Shown here: in pieces, positions 31,706 through 44,810 of the stretch | Position numbering within the stretch: position 1 is the stretch's first letter | How the letters are laid out: every line of letters begins with the position of its first letter | Source: Haliclona indistincta | Taxonomy: Eukaryota; Porifera; Demospongiae; Haplosclerida; Chalinidae | Reading direction: 5' to 3' | Assembly: GCA_964017065.1 (NCBI GenBank) | Contig: OZ024790.1 | Span: 5,073,294 to 5,137,293, forward strand | Length of the DNA: 64,000 nt | Made by a program: the position numbers and the translations under genes | The notes under the pieces: generated by a model | The model's database searches: none | Seen by the model: only the letters and a program-made list of their open reading frames with translations | What the model was told of the DNA's origin: nothing

Positions 31706-32548
31706 TGTAGAGTAAGCCACCAATATTCGGCCACCATCTATTATCGGCCACTCGTTCGTACACTTGCAAATACGCTACACAGATCAAACTTGACCTACGT
31801 ATAGACACACACTTCCTCTGCCTGCATTGCAAATATGCAGCTCGTAACTGCTTCTTTGTCTACTGTGGAGACGAAGAAAGTGGGTAGCCGAAAACATCGA
31901 TGTTCGGCAAAAGCAATCTATTATCGGCCACCAGTCCTAGTGACTGATAGACGAATAGGGCGGGATTGCAAGTCAGTACTGCAAACACCTTTACCCATCA
32001 GCATTACAACGAGCTACAATTGAAAAGCTCTCGTCTTGCCGTCCGGGTAATTTTCTTTTCCAAAGACCCCGGGGTCGAGCAATCTATGTTCGGCAACCCA
32101 TGATATTGTTTCTGTGCAATTTATGCTCAAAGAAAACACGATTGCGATACAGAAACACGTCGGCTGAGTAGAGCCATCTCATGTCCATCACAATCACCAA
32201 AATTCAGTAACCCTGCGATCGTCTCTTAGAGACGATCGCAGGGTTGTCTACCCTGCGATCGTCTCTTTAATAGAGACTGACTTGCAATCCCGCCCTATTC
32301 GTCTATCAGTCACTAGGACTGGTGGCCGATAATAGATTGCTTTTGCCGAACATCGATGTTTTCGGCTACCCACTTTTCTTCGTCTCCACAGTAGACAAAG
32401 AAGCAGTTACGAGCTGCATATTTGCAATGCAGGCAGTGGAAGTGTGTGTCTATACGTAGGTCAAGTTTGATCTGTGTAGCGTATTTGCAAGTGTACGAAC
32501 GAGTGGCCGATAATAGATGGTGGCCGAATATTGGTGGCTTACTCTACT
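31706..32548. mobile_element. Palindromic fold-back element, 270-bp arms
   Basis: GTAGAGTAAGCCACCAATAT at 31706 is the exact reverse of the sequence ending at 32548, and the match runs about 270 bp inward with few differences. The loop (about 31976-32278) contains a smaller perfect hairpin (GCGATCGTCTCTTAGAGACG at 32216). No ORF of substance. TA beside each end may be the target site. Confidence 0.85.
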
Positions 32549-33172
32549 TAGCCCTAGTCTGCCTGTACCACGTGCTTTATGATGTGCAAAATGATCAGGA
32601 ATTTCTTACATGTGATAAAAATACACTATTTTGTCCAGGGTGAATACAATGAATAAAATAAAGCAGTGGTGTAGGGAATGATACAAAATAGCTAGAAGAA
32701 AAAAAATTGCTAGTTCAAAGGAGACCAGCACGAGCTCTCAGCTCTAATGACATCCACAGGCAGAAGTGGTGTTGTTTTTGAAGGTCTTCCAACAGCTGAC
32801 CGATGTCCTCGGAAGCATAAGATGGATGATCTCAGAAGGGAAAAAGACAGGACACATCTCAGCCAGGCCATTGTCAACAGCTCAACTTGAACCTTGATTC
32901 AAACAATTTTCAAAAGTTATTGACCCGCCCACATCCCTCAAATATAGTACATTCAAGTAGGCAATATCAGTGCATCATAATCAAGATTGCTAGACCATAA
33001 TCAGACTATAATACCTATTATAGAGTACGTCTACACTATATTATAGTACTGTGTGATTTGTGATTCAAGCTCTAATCCTGGCTCACTTTAGTCTAGCTTG
33101 CTAGACCCTCAACGCTCTCTCGGTCTAGCAAGCTTGACTAGGCTCACTTACAATGAAGAATATTTACCAAAA
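32549..33172. other. Intergenic, no gene seen
   Basis: AT-rich, with a short inverted pair GTCTAGCTTGCTAGACC / GGTCTAGCAAGCTTGAC around 33092-33132. Nothing else supported. Confidence 0.5.
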
Positions 33173-33382
33173 TAATGTCTCTATCAAGTCAGGTTGTAGG
33201 CAGCAGTACCTTAATGATGGACGACACTAAGATCATGACTTCTGTGTTGCGAAAGAGACAAAAAAAGATTTCGTACAGAGCTCCAGAAACTGTTTTAAAT
33301 TCCGCGCGCATGTTTGGGAAATAGAACGCATGCCCACATTTTAAAGTCAACTTGACACGTGTAGTCAGAGCGAGAGTCAGAG
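33173..33382 (+). promoter_or_regulatory. Type-2 5' flank of copy B
   Basis: About 210 bp (starting AATGTCTCTATCAAGTCAGG) shared with the flank of copy E (54834-55195) but not with A, C, D or F. In E about 156 bp is inserted between CACGTG and TAGTCAGAGCG. Presumed promoter of the type-2 copies. Confidence 0.55.
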
Positions 33383-36024
33383 ATGTCCTCGGCTGCTGGT
33401 AAGTCACTGGTGTAGTGCTTGTTACTAGTAATGTTGTCCTCCTCGTATAGTGAACGGTCTGTCCGCTCGACGTCGCTATGTATCAGAAACAGCTACACGC
33501 GGCGATGGTTAGCATAGCTCAGGTTGTAGCTTGGGTGATCCTCTCTCCTCTTCAGCCATTCCTCACCAACTGCTAGCCAAGATTGACCAGGTCCTCTCAC
33601 TAGCTCACACTCACAACCTCCCTACGGTTACACCCACTCAAGTACTCAACCATCTTGACCTTGCTTACCAATATGGTCGACTGGTCCCACACACACCAGC
33701 ATTGGACGGGTATGGCACAGCTTACAAGAGCTACTTGAATAGTTTAGCAGAGGGAGAGCAAGATAGGACGAGAGAGGAGTTGGAGAAATGTGAACAATAC
33801 TCAGGTACATGTAGACATCAAAATGCTTGATGCTTGTTACAACTTGTTTACAAGTTTGTTCAAAAATCTGTTGTCAAGATTAGATTTGTTTATTGCAAAA
33901 TTGAAATAATTGAGCAACCAATTATCATCTACTTACAGAGAAGGCAGTTGAAGAAGCTGTGAGGAACTGTGAGCTGGTGAAGAGGAGAGAGCAGAAGAAA
34001 GAGGATACAGTGACTCTTGAGGAACTAGAGAAGCAACGTTAACGTGTTGAAGCATTGAAGCTAGTGGAGAAGGAGAGGGAGATTGTGGAGCAGGAGAGAG
34101 CTGTGTATGAGAGTATTGCAGACAAGATCAGTAAGAGACCCACGCCACACAATATACTGATGTATTAATGTACTTGCACAGAGAAACTCAAGAGTGATTT
34201 ACATGATGCCATGTGCACTTTCAATGTGGAGTTCACAGCGACAATGACTGAACTGAAGAAAAAGAGCTTCAATAACCTTGGGAGACAGGAGCAGCTGAGT
34301 GAGAGGATACGGCATCTGGAGAACAGTGTGATAGAGCAACGAGTGGAGGAAACAGAAGTGAGAGAAACATTGACAAGGACCAGGTCAGAGTTGAAGGAGT
34401 TAGTGGATCGATGGAGAACACTGTCATCATTGATCGATCATGAGCAACACTGGATTGATACAATAGGCAAGGTGAGTGAGTGGGTGTGGCAATAGCTGAT
34501 CAGGCATGACTCGTTTCTTTCTTATAGAGTGATGTGTTCTCAGAGCTCAATACTGCAGACCAGGACACACACTTAGAGGCAGCCATCAGTATATTGGACA
34601 CTATGGAAGGTGTGGCTAGCTGAGACACTATACTAGCATGTTCTGTGATGGTCTGTTCAGAGTGTATACAGCTAGTCACAGAGGATGCAGTCAACAAGAA
34701 GAGGCGTGGTCTTGAGGAGCAGCAACAGGAGTGGAGTGATGTGAAGCTACAGTACTTGCTACAGCTACGATACTCCATTGTAACGTGTGTGTGCATACAC
34801 AAGATGAGAGATGAGGAAAGCAGTGAGAGTCATGATAAGGTACCAACCCTACTCACCCTGCCTGCTGCACTGTCTCTCTCTATTATCAGAGACAGGGTGA
34901 GCTATTTGAGGAGCTATCAGTCGTCAGTGATCACTCAACCCTCTCATTGAACTGGTCACAGTAGAGACCGTTTGTGAGTCAACAAATGCATTTACACTGT
35001 CGACTTTAAATATTTTGCACAATTAGATCGTCGTATGCAGAACGCTAAACAGGCCTATTGCAAAACATTTTCAGATGATCATGTTCAAGTGGCTGAGAAC
35101 AACACACAGCATGGAGATTGTCAGATAGTGCTAATGGAGGAGGATAGACTTACAGAGGAAGACCAGGTTGAATTGGAGAATGAGAATCAACAAAACAATG
35201 ACGAAGAAATAGCAGAGAAATACCAGTGCCCTCACTTTCCTGTAAGTACATGTATAGTGTGATTGTGATGCCTTTGTGTTATCTAATAGACTAGTTGTAG
35301 TGAAGCCGGTGATGTGGGTGTGGCTATGAGTCATGAGGTGGTGACGGAAGAGGACAAAGTGACGGAAGAAGTCCAAGATATGTCGGTAGAAGAGAATGAG
35401 TCAGTGAATGAGGACTGGAATGAGTCTGAGAGTGAGGACAAAGAGTTTGATGAAGAGGTAGGCAGTGTTTTTTCTTTTCTTGTTTATCATTCCTAATAAT
35501 CTATTACACAACAGCAGATTACCACTGACCACACCCAAACAGTGAATACTGAAGAACCTGTTGATGCAGTGAGGTCTGAACCATCTGAGGAAGGTTGTTC
35601 ATCTCAATCTCTTTCAAGCAAGTCACACCAGAGCCCACACTGCCCTTACTCTGCAACAAAGCATCGAGTCTTAAAACTTCACATCCGTCCTCTCTCAATC
35701 AGTAGACAAACGCACATTCAATCAGTAACTGATCAAGTTAAAGCCAAATGTCGAACTGGTCGTCTCCAAACCAAGAGGTTGCACCAATGCCCACACTGTT
35801 CCTATTCTACCAAATGGGCTGGCGATTTGACAAAACACATTCGTACCCATACTGGAGAGAAACCATACTCATGTTCTGAATGTGATAAGTGCTTTAATCA
35901 GCTTTCAAATCTCCACAAACATATCAGAACTCACACTGGAGAGAAACCATACTCATGCAAGGAATGTGGGTGGAGCTTTAATTCTTCTTCAAACTGCAGT
36001 AGACACATGCATAGAATGCATTGA
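33383..36024 (+). pseudogene. Zinc-finger copy B (frame-broken)
   Basis: Same layout as copy A, starting MSSAA at 33383 (exons 33383-33398, 33556-33804, 33939-34130 and so on; finger exon 35515-36024). Lesion 1: a 6-bp duplication in exon 3 creates an in-frame TAA at 34040-34042. Lesion 2: a 10-bp deletion in exon 7 (near 34929) shifts the frame into TAG. The finger exon is open with three fingers; the last is [18 protein letters not shown]. Subtype 2: exon 4 reads MCTFNVEFTATMTELKKKSF, and the acidic region is split into two exons (from 35028 and from 35291). Either a pseudogene, a shortened protein or assembly error. Confidence 0.72.
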
Positions 36025-36066
36025 ACTGGTCGTGTTATGATGTTATGCATGTTATGATGTTATGCA

Positions 36067-36763
36067 TAAGGAGCAGACAGAAGTGAGTGAGGGAGTGAAT
36101 GAGCAAATGAAGTGAAAGCTACACTCACCAGCTGAACAGAGCATACTTCCAGCTGATAATAAATGGATTGGCTAGAAGAGCTAAAAGCACACCATCGAAT
36201 AAGTCAGCAAGCCAGATGCTAGTCTTCTGTCTAAATAGTTTACAGCTGAAATAGTATGTACATTGTGAGTTTAGACAGTAAGTCAGGAGTACCTTACTTT
36301 AAAATTTCAAATTTGCGCGCCGAATAGAGGCATCACGTCACATCCATATTCACCTCCTCAAAAGAGAAGAGTACCCCAAAATGGCGAGTACATGTCTTCC
36401 ACTGCAAGTTGCAGTACTCAGATTAACAGATCTGGTCTGTCTAGCTCGTGTGTAGGATAGTCCCTTAGGACGTTCTTGAAGGTAGTCAGGTACAATAGCA
36501 GGGTTGTACGTACAGTACATGCCAGACTGTTTGAAATTCTGACTTCTACTGTATATTTACTGCACTCACTACTACTAATATAACAAGAGTTTATAATGTC
36601 AGTTTTTGAATCCGCATTGTTCTCAGGGTAATTATTTGTCTTTAAATTTTCGCGCGCTAGATGGAAAGAAAAGACACGCCCATAAGCACGTGTGCATATT
36701 TGAGGCATCCGAGTCAGTTGAGTGACGACTACATTGTACATATACTGGCACCTTAGATCTTAG
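36067..36763 (+). promoter_or_regulatory. Type-1 5' flank of copy C
   Basis: Near-copy of the flank upstream of A (27101-27780). Differences are small indels. Confidence 0.6.
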
Positions 36764-39484
36764 ATGTCTTCTACTGCACGTTGTGAGTCTACCTGGTGTA
36801 TGGTGTTACTAATAATGTTGTCTTTCTCGTATAGTGAACGATCTGTCCGCTCGACGTCGCTATGTATCAGAAACAGCTACACGTGGCGATGGTTAGCATA
36901 TCTAGCACAGGTTGTAGCTTGGGTGATGCTCTCTCCTCTTCAGCCATTCCTCACCAACTGCTAGCCAAGATTGACCAGGTCCTCTCACTAGCTCACACTC
37001 ACAACCTTCCTACGGTTACACCCACTCAAGTACTCAACCATCTTGACCTTGCCTACCAATATGGTCGACTGGTCCCACACACACCAGCACTAGACGAGTA
37101 TGGCACAGCTTACAAGAGCTACTTGGATAGTTTAGCAGAGGGAGAGGAAGACAGGACGAGAGAGGAGTTGAAGAAATGTGAACAATGCTCTGGTACAGCA
37201 TCATGTTATAATCAGCTCATGATGTCCCCTCTCGATCCTTTCAGAGAAGGCAGTTGAAGAAGCTGTGAGGAACTGTGAGCTGGTGAAGAGGAGAGAGCAG
37301 AAGGAAGTGGATAAAGTGACTCTTGAGGAACTAGAGAAGCAACGTGTTGAAGCATTGAAGCTGGTGAAGAAGGAGAGGGAGATTGTGGAGCAGGAGAGAG
37401 CTGTGTATGAGAGTATTGCAGACAAGATCAGTAAGAGACACACGTCACACAATATACTGATGTACTAATGTACTCACACAGAGAAACTCAAGAGTGATTT
37501 ACATGATGCCATGTATAATTTCGATGTGGAGTTCACAGCAACAATGAGAGACTTGAAGACAAAGAGGTTCACTAACCTTGGGAGACAGGAACAGCTGAAT
37601 GAGAGATTATGCAATCTTGAGAACAGCGTGATAGAGCAACGAGTACAGGAGACAGAAGTGAGAGAATATTTGAGAGAAAGCAGGTCAGAGTTGAAGGGGT
37701 TAAAGGATCGATGGAGAACATTGTCAACATTGATCAATCATGAACACCACTGGATTGATACAATAGGCAAGGTGAGTGAGCGAGCAAGTTAGTAGGCGAG
37801 CGAGTGTGAGTGACTCTCTTTCTCTCTCATTCATAGAAGTACTATGATGTGTTCTCAGAACTCAATACTGCAGACCAGGACACACACTTAGAGGCAGCCA
37901 TCAGTATCTTGGAAACTATGGAAGGTGTGGCTAGCTGAGACACTATACTAGCATGTACTGTGATGGTCTGTTCAGAGTGTATACAGCTTGTCACAGAGGA
38001 TGCAGTCAACAAGAAGAGGCGTGGCCTTGAGGAGGGACAACAGGAGTGGAGTGATGTGAAGCTACAGTACTTGCTACAGCTACGACACTCCATTGTAACG
38101 TGTGTGTGCATACACAAGATGAGAGATGAGGAAAGCAGTGAGAGTCATGATAAGGTACCAACCTGACTCACCCTGCCTGCTGCACTGTCTCTCTCTATTA
38201 TCAGAGACTGGGTGAGCTATTTGAGGAGCTATCAGTCGTCAGTGATCAGATACACTTACTCAACCCTCTCATTGAACTGGTCACAGTAGATACTGTTTGT
38301 GAGTGATAATTTACATTGTTCTACTTCAACTTTTTGCACATTTAATTTTAGATGAGTCTACAGTACAGCGTGTTACCCAGGCTAGCCGTGGTGTGGGCGT
38401 GGCAAACACTAGTATCCATGGTATTGTCTGTAAGAGTCATCAAACAGCACAGATAGATCAGGAGACAGATTGTGAGCCAGTGATGATGGAGGAGAACGAA
38501 ATGACGGCTGAGGAACATGATGAGAGCGTGGATGAGAATGTGCTGGGAGAGAATGAGGACCAGGACGAGAATGAGGAGGAAGAGAATGAGTCCGAGAGTG
38601 AGGACTGGATTGAGTCCGAGAGTGAGGACAAAGATTTTGAAGAAGAGGTAGGCAGTGTTTTTGTTTTTCTTCTTTATCGTTCCTAATAATCTTTTGTACA
38701 ACAGCAGATTACCACTGACCACACCCAAACAGTGAATACTGAAGAACCTGTTGATGCAGTAAGGTCTGAACCATCTGAGGAAGGTTGTTCATCTCAATCT
38801 CTTTCAACCAAGTCACACCAGACCCCACACTGCCCTTACTCTGCAGCAAAGCATCGAGTCTTAAAACGTCACATCCGTTCTCACTCCTTCAGTAGACAAA
38901 CTCACATTCAATCATTAACTGATCAAGTTAAAGCCAAATGTCGAACTGGTCGTCTCCAAACCAAGAGGTTGCACCAATGCCCACACTGTTCCTATTCTAC
39001 CAAAAGGACTGACCATTTGAATAGACATATTCGTATCCATACTGGAGAGAAACCATACTCATGTGCTGAATGTGGAAAGTGCTTCACTACGCTTTCAAAT
39101 CTCCAAGTACATAACCGTACCCATACTGGAGAGAAACCGTACTCGTGCACAGAATGTGGGAAATGCTTCACTCAGCTTTCAAGTCTCCAAAAACATAACC
39201 GCACCCATACTGGAGAGAAACCGTACTCATGCACAGAATGTGGGAAGTGCTTCACTCAGCTTTCAAGTCTCCGAGTACATAACCGCACCCATATTGGAGA
39301 GAAACCGTACTCATGCACAGAATGTGGGAAGTGCTTCAATCGGCTTTCAAATCTCCGAGTACATAACTGCACCCATACTGGAGAGAAACCATACTCATGT
39401 ACAGAATGTGGGAAGTGCTTCAATCGGCTTTCACATCTCCGAGCACATAACCGCACCCATACTGGAGAGAAACGTGGACAATGA
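36764..39484 (+). CDS. Zinc-finger copy C: coiled coil / acidic / C2H2 (intact)
   Basis: Nine exons in phase, 726 residues: 36764-36782, 36944-37192, 37245-37430, 37482-37771, 37837-37924, 37976-38154, 38205-38298, 38352-38647, 38705-39484. Domain order is as in copy A (subtype 1), with a shorter acidic exon (two ESESED units). There are six C2H2 fingers: [21 protein letters not shown] plus five Krueppel-type fingers, ending HTGEKRGQ. Helix positions -1/2/3/6 of fingers 2-6 read T-S-N-V, Q-S-S-K, Q-S-S-V, R-S-N-V and R-S-H-A, so differences fall mostly on base-contacting positions. Predicted nuclear DNA-binding protein with unknown targets. A 6.7-kb palindromic element begins about 215 bp downstream. 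Confidence 0.88.
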
Positions 39485-39551
39485 TTTGCTCATTTGGATA
39501 TCCATGGACATTTCTGTGTTGCAGCTGTCTAAATAATTAGCAATACCAATT

Positions 39552-39697
39552 ATTTGCTGTTGTAATACTGATGTGCAGTTAGTAGGGATAGGGAGGGGCT
39601 TATGTTAGTAGGGACAGGGAGGGGCTCGTGTTAGTAGGGACAGGGAGGGGCTTATGTTAGTAGGGATAGGGAGGGGCTTATGTTAGTAGGGACAGGG
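39552..39697. repeat. 26-bp minisatellite, left part
   Basis: About five units of GTTAGTAGGGACAGGGAGGG-type repeat. The array is interrupted by the palindromic element and resumes at 46387. Confidence 0.9.
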
Positions 39698-42223
39698 TAC
39701 CCGGTTCGGAAACTTTTCTCCGATTGATACGCAAGAAAATACGGGAACCCTCACGGCACGTGCGGTGTTAGGGTTCTCGGTTTGTAACTATCATTGGGCG
39801 GGTTCAGTATACTGAGAAGGTGGGGCTGGTGCAGGAATCGACTAGACAATGGCGTACCGACAGCAATAGCTTGAAAAGCGCGCAGATCTTCGTCTGGGAC
39901 TACTTTAGTAAAGAAGGCTGCTGTTTATAGGAACCTAAAGGCGATTGAAATCCACTGAAGATGAGTTAGTACTGCTGTCTAGCATTCTATTCTACTACGA
40001 GCCAAGTGGACCTGAGCCTTTTAAACTTCTGTGTGACAATGAAAAGGCGTTGTAACGAGGAGGAATCTCAGCTACAACCGGCTAAATGTGATAGCTTGTT
40101 TATTAGTTGAAGGTCCTGAGCACCTGCACATGATCTCTGAGCAGAACTGGTGAGTCTATGGTCAGATTGCCACGGTAGGTTTTCCTGTAAATGAGAGTCT
40201 AGACTGCCCCTGGTAGCTATAGCTAGTACGCATTCAGCTGCTTCAATTGACAGTGAATTTGTTTCATGCTTGTCTTGTTAACGCATCCAAGGCTACCTGC
40301 ATGAACAGCACACTTGTAATCACAAACTGAAAAGAAATTTGTCTTGTACAAAAATACCGAGCACTTTACCTACATACTGTAGTACCAACAGGCACACACG
40401 TGCATGGCGAGCAGCCTCTGTTGCACAATAGTTAAAATTAGACTACTGATGCATGATAATTAAGGGTAGAAAAACAGTCGAGCAAAAACTTTTGGTGTCT
40501 TCCTCTTAATGAAACACGTAACTCAAAGGGGTAACCGCTCAGTCTCCTGAAAGGTCCACTTTCCTTAGCAAAAAATTACACTTTTCTTGGCAAAAGGGTC
40601 CACTTTCTCAGCCAAAATTGAAGCAGCTTGTTTTCTCGGAAGAATTGCAGTGAAAAAAAGCACATTTAGGTAGTCATATGCGACTGTTCACGAGAATTAT
40701 CATAAAAAATCAATTGACATGGCCATCATGATTTTTAATAAGACAAAATTTTCAGCAGCGCTCTGCACCACACGAAAAAGAGCCCTCTCTGTAAATTCCT
40801 GGCTATGCAGGCCTTGTATAATAACGGGTTTGCATAATCTTCTAATGATAATTATGGCCATAATAGGCTCTCTGGTTCATTTTATTCGCTGTTGTTTTTG
40901 TGTGTAGCCTTAGATTTTAAGTGTCTTAATGTTATCGAAATTAGTCACTTTCTCTCTCTCTTTCTCTCTCTCACTCAGGCTATTAATTTTGTGAAATCAG
41001 AAAGAGGACAATAAAACACCAATTTTGTTCTAGGAGAATGAACATCAGGTTTGTCATAATGAGTGACAACGTGCTGCTTGGTTTGATGGTGTTACGTCCA
41101 CAGGTGCAACTGAAAAAGTGATGGTCTGGCAAGTCGTAACTAGAAGATATAACTAACTTACTACATAAACTAAGTAGTTAGTAGTCCCAGTCACACAACA
41201 AGTATTTTGTTATAATATTAATTTTTATATCACAGTAGTTTTATTATAACAATGAACACACTAGAAGTGCGTAACATACAATCATGGTCTAATCGTAATA
41301 CAATGGTTTGTTACAATGAATCGTATACCATCCACTGAAATAGTCCTGAGCTAATCATAATAAACGGTTGCAAAATTCTTCCAGTGACCTTACAATCTGG
41401 TAGCAAAGTGCTGATCAAGTGTAGCTTGTCTGTAAGAATAGTTTAATAGTGCTTTTAAGAGAAATTGCCATTTCGCAGTGATCTTGAGACTAAAGTGCAG
41501 TAAGTTGCATACTAATCTGGTAGACTCGATGTGTAAGAATGCTGTGAAAGCACTGAAATGAATAAAATGTCATTTTATAGTGATCTTGAGACTAAAGTGC
41601 AGTAAGTAGCATACTAATCTGGTAGACTTGATGTGCAAGAATGCTGTGATAGCACAGAAATGGAGAAAATGTCATTTCATAGTGATCTTGAGACTAAAGT
41701 GCAGTAAGTAGCATACTAATCTAGTAGACTTGATGTGTAAGAATTGTGATTGTTCTGAAATAATTAAGAAAATAGATTTTAGTGTCATTACAGCATTTTG
41801 ACATAACAGATCTACTGAAGTACTACACAATTTACTGCATTTTAGTATCACAATCACTATGAGAGTGCATCTTTTCATCATTTACAGTATTCTCACACAC
41901 TAGTTCCACTGTATTAGTATATGCAACTTACTACACTTCAGTCTCAAGATCACTATGAAATGACATTTTATTCATTTCTGTGCTATCACAGCATTCTTAC
42001 ACATCAAGTCTACCAGATTAGTATGCTACTTACTGCACTTTAGTCACAAGATCACTATGAAATGACATTTTCTCCATTTCTGTGCTATCACAGCATTCTT
42101 ACACATCAAGTCTACCAGATTAGTATGCAACTTACTGCACTTTAGTCTCAAGGTCACTATGAAATGACATTTTCTCCATTTCTGTGCTATCACAGCATTC
42201 TTGCACATCGAGTCTACCAGATT

Positions 42224-42423
42224 NNNNNNNNNNNNNNNNNNNNNNNNNNNNNNNNNNNNNNNNNNNNNNNNNNNNNNNNNNNNNNNNNNNNNNNNNNNNN
42301 NNNNNNNNNNNNNNNNNNNNNNNNNNNNNNNNNNNNNNNNNNNNNNNNNNNNNNNNNNNNNNNNNNNNNNNNNNNNNNNNNNNNNNNNNNNNNNNNNNNN
42401 NNNNNNNNNNNNNNNNNNNNNNN
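42224..42423. other. 200-base assembly gap
   Basis: Exactly 200 N. Sequence from about 41647 to 42223 is repeated identically after the gap, from 42424 to about 43000 (offset 777), so the two contig ends overlap and the gap is probably artificial. ORFs running through it are meaningless. Confidence 0.97.
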
Positions 42424-44810
42424 TGATAGCACAGAAATGGAGAAAATGTCATTTCATAGTGATCTTGAGACTAAAGTGCAGTAAGTAGCATACTAATCTA
42501 GTAGACTTGATGTGTAAGAATTGTGATTGTTCTGAAATAATTAAGAAAATAGATTTTAGTGTCATTACAGCATTTTGACATAACAGATCTACTGAAGTAC
42601 TACACAATTTACTGCATTTTAGTATCACAATCACTATGAGAGTGCATCTTTTCATCATTTACAGTATTCTCACACACTAGTTCCACTGTATTAGTATATG
42701 CAACTTACTACACTTCAGTCTCAAGATCACTATGAAATGACATTTTATTCATTTCTGTGCTATCACAGCATTCTTACACATCAAGTCTACCAGATTAGTA
42801 TGCTACTTACTGCACTTTAGTCACAAGATCACTATGAAATGACATTTTCTCCATTTCTGTGCTATCACAGCATTCTTACACATCAAGTCTACCAGATTAG
42901 TATGCAACTTACTGCACTTTAGTCTCAAGGTCACTATGAAATGACATTTTCTCCATTTCTGTGCTATCACAGCATTCTTGCACATCGAGTCTACCAGATT
43001 AGTATGCAACTTACTGCACTTTAGTCTCAAGATCACTGCGAAATGGCAATTTCTCTTAAAAGCACTATTAAACTATTCTTACAGACAAGCTACACTTGAT
43101 CAGCACTTTGCTACCAGATTGTAAGGTCACTGGAAGAATTTTGCAACCGTTTATTATGATTAGCTCAGGACTATTTCAGTGGATGGTATACGATTCATTG
43201 TAACAAACCATTGTATTACGATTAGACCATGATTGTATGTTACGCACTTCTAGTGTGTTCATTGTTATAATAAAACTACTGTGATACAAAAATTAATATT
43301 ATCTACTGTGATATAAAAATTAATATTATAATAAAACTACTGTGATACAAAAATTAATATTATAATAAAACTATACTGTGATACAAAAAATATTAAAACT
43401 ACTGTGATACAAAAATTAATATTATAACAAAATACTTGTTGTGTGACTGGGACTACTAACTACTTAGTTTATGTAGTAAGTTAGTTATCTTCTAGTTACG
43501 ACTTGCCAGACCATCACTTTTTCAGTTGCACCTGTGGACGTAACACCATCAAACCAAGCAGCACGTTGTCACTCATTATGACAAACCTGATGTTCATTCT
43601 CCTAGAACAAAATTGGTGTTTTATTGTCCTCTTTCTGATTTCACAAAATTAATAGCCTGAGTGAGAGAGAGAAAGAGAGAGAGAAAGTGACTAATTTCGA
43701 TAACATTAAGACACTTAAAATCTAAGGCTACACACAAAAACAACAGCGAATAAAATGAACCAGAGAGCCTATTATGGCCATAATTATCATTAGAAGATTA
43801 TGCAAAACCGTTATTATACAAGGCCTGCATAGCCAGGAATTTACAGAGAGGGCTCTTTTTCGTGTGGTGCAGAGCGCTGCTGAAATTTTGTCTTATTAAA
43901 AATCATGATGGCCATGTCAATTGATGTTTTACGATAATTCTCGTGAACAGTCGCATATGACTACCTAAATGTGCTTTTTTCACTGCAATTCTTCCGAGAA
44001 AACAAGCTGCTTCAATTTTGGCTGAGAAAGTGGACCCTTTTGCCAAGAAAAGTGTAATTTTTTGCTAAGGAAAGTGGACCTTTCAGGAGACTGAGCGGTT
44101 ACCCCTTTGAGTTACGTGTTTCATTAAGAGGAAGACACCAAAAGTTTTTGCTCGACTGTTTTTCTACCCTTAATTATCATGCATCAGTAGTCTAATTTTA
44201 ACTATTGTGCAACAGAGGCTGCTCGCCATGCACGTGTGTGCCTGTTGGTACTACAGTATGTAGGTAAAGTGCTCGGTATTTTTGTACAAGACAAATTTCT
44301 TTTCAGTTTGTGATTACAAGTGTGCTGTTCATGCAGGTAGCCTTGGATGCGTTAACAAGACAAGCATGAAACAAATTCACTGTCAATTGAAGCAGCTGAA
44401 TGCGTACTAGCTATAGCTACCAGGGGCAGTCTAGACTCTCATTTACAGGAAAACCTACCGTGGCAATCTGACCATAGACTCACCAGTTCTGCTCAGAGAT
44501 CATGTGCAGGTGCTCAGGACCTTCAACTAATAAACAAGCTATCACATTTAGCCGGTTGTAGCTGAGATTCCTCCTCGTTACAACGCCTTTTCATTGTCAC
44601 ACAGAAGTTTAAAAGGCTCAGGTCCACTTGGCCCGTAGTAGAATAGAATGCTAGACAGCAGTATTAACTCATCTTCAGTGGATTTCAATCGCCTTTAGGT
44701 TCCTATAAACAGCAGCCTTCTTTACTAAAGTAGTCCCAGACGAAGATCTGCGCGCTTTTCAAGCTAGTGCTGTCGGTACGCCATTGTCTAGTCGATTCCT
44801 GCACCAGCCC

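Noticed and set aside
39063..39536. Second long plus-strand frame in the finger exon of copy C
   Set aside because: Overlaps the finger frame and repeats with it; lacks any domain and arises from the finger periodicity.
42132..42484. Open reading frames of 70-106 codons across the gap
   Set aside because: They consist almost wholly of N; artefacts.
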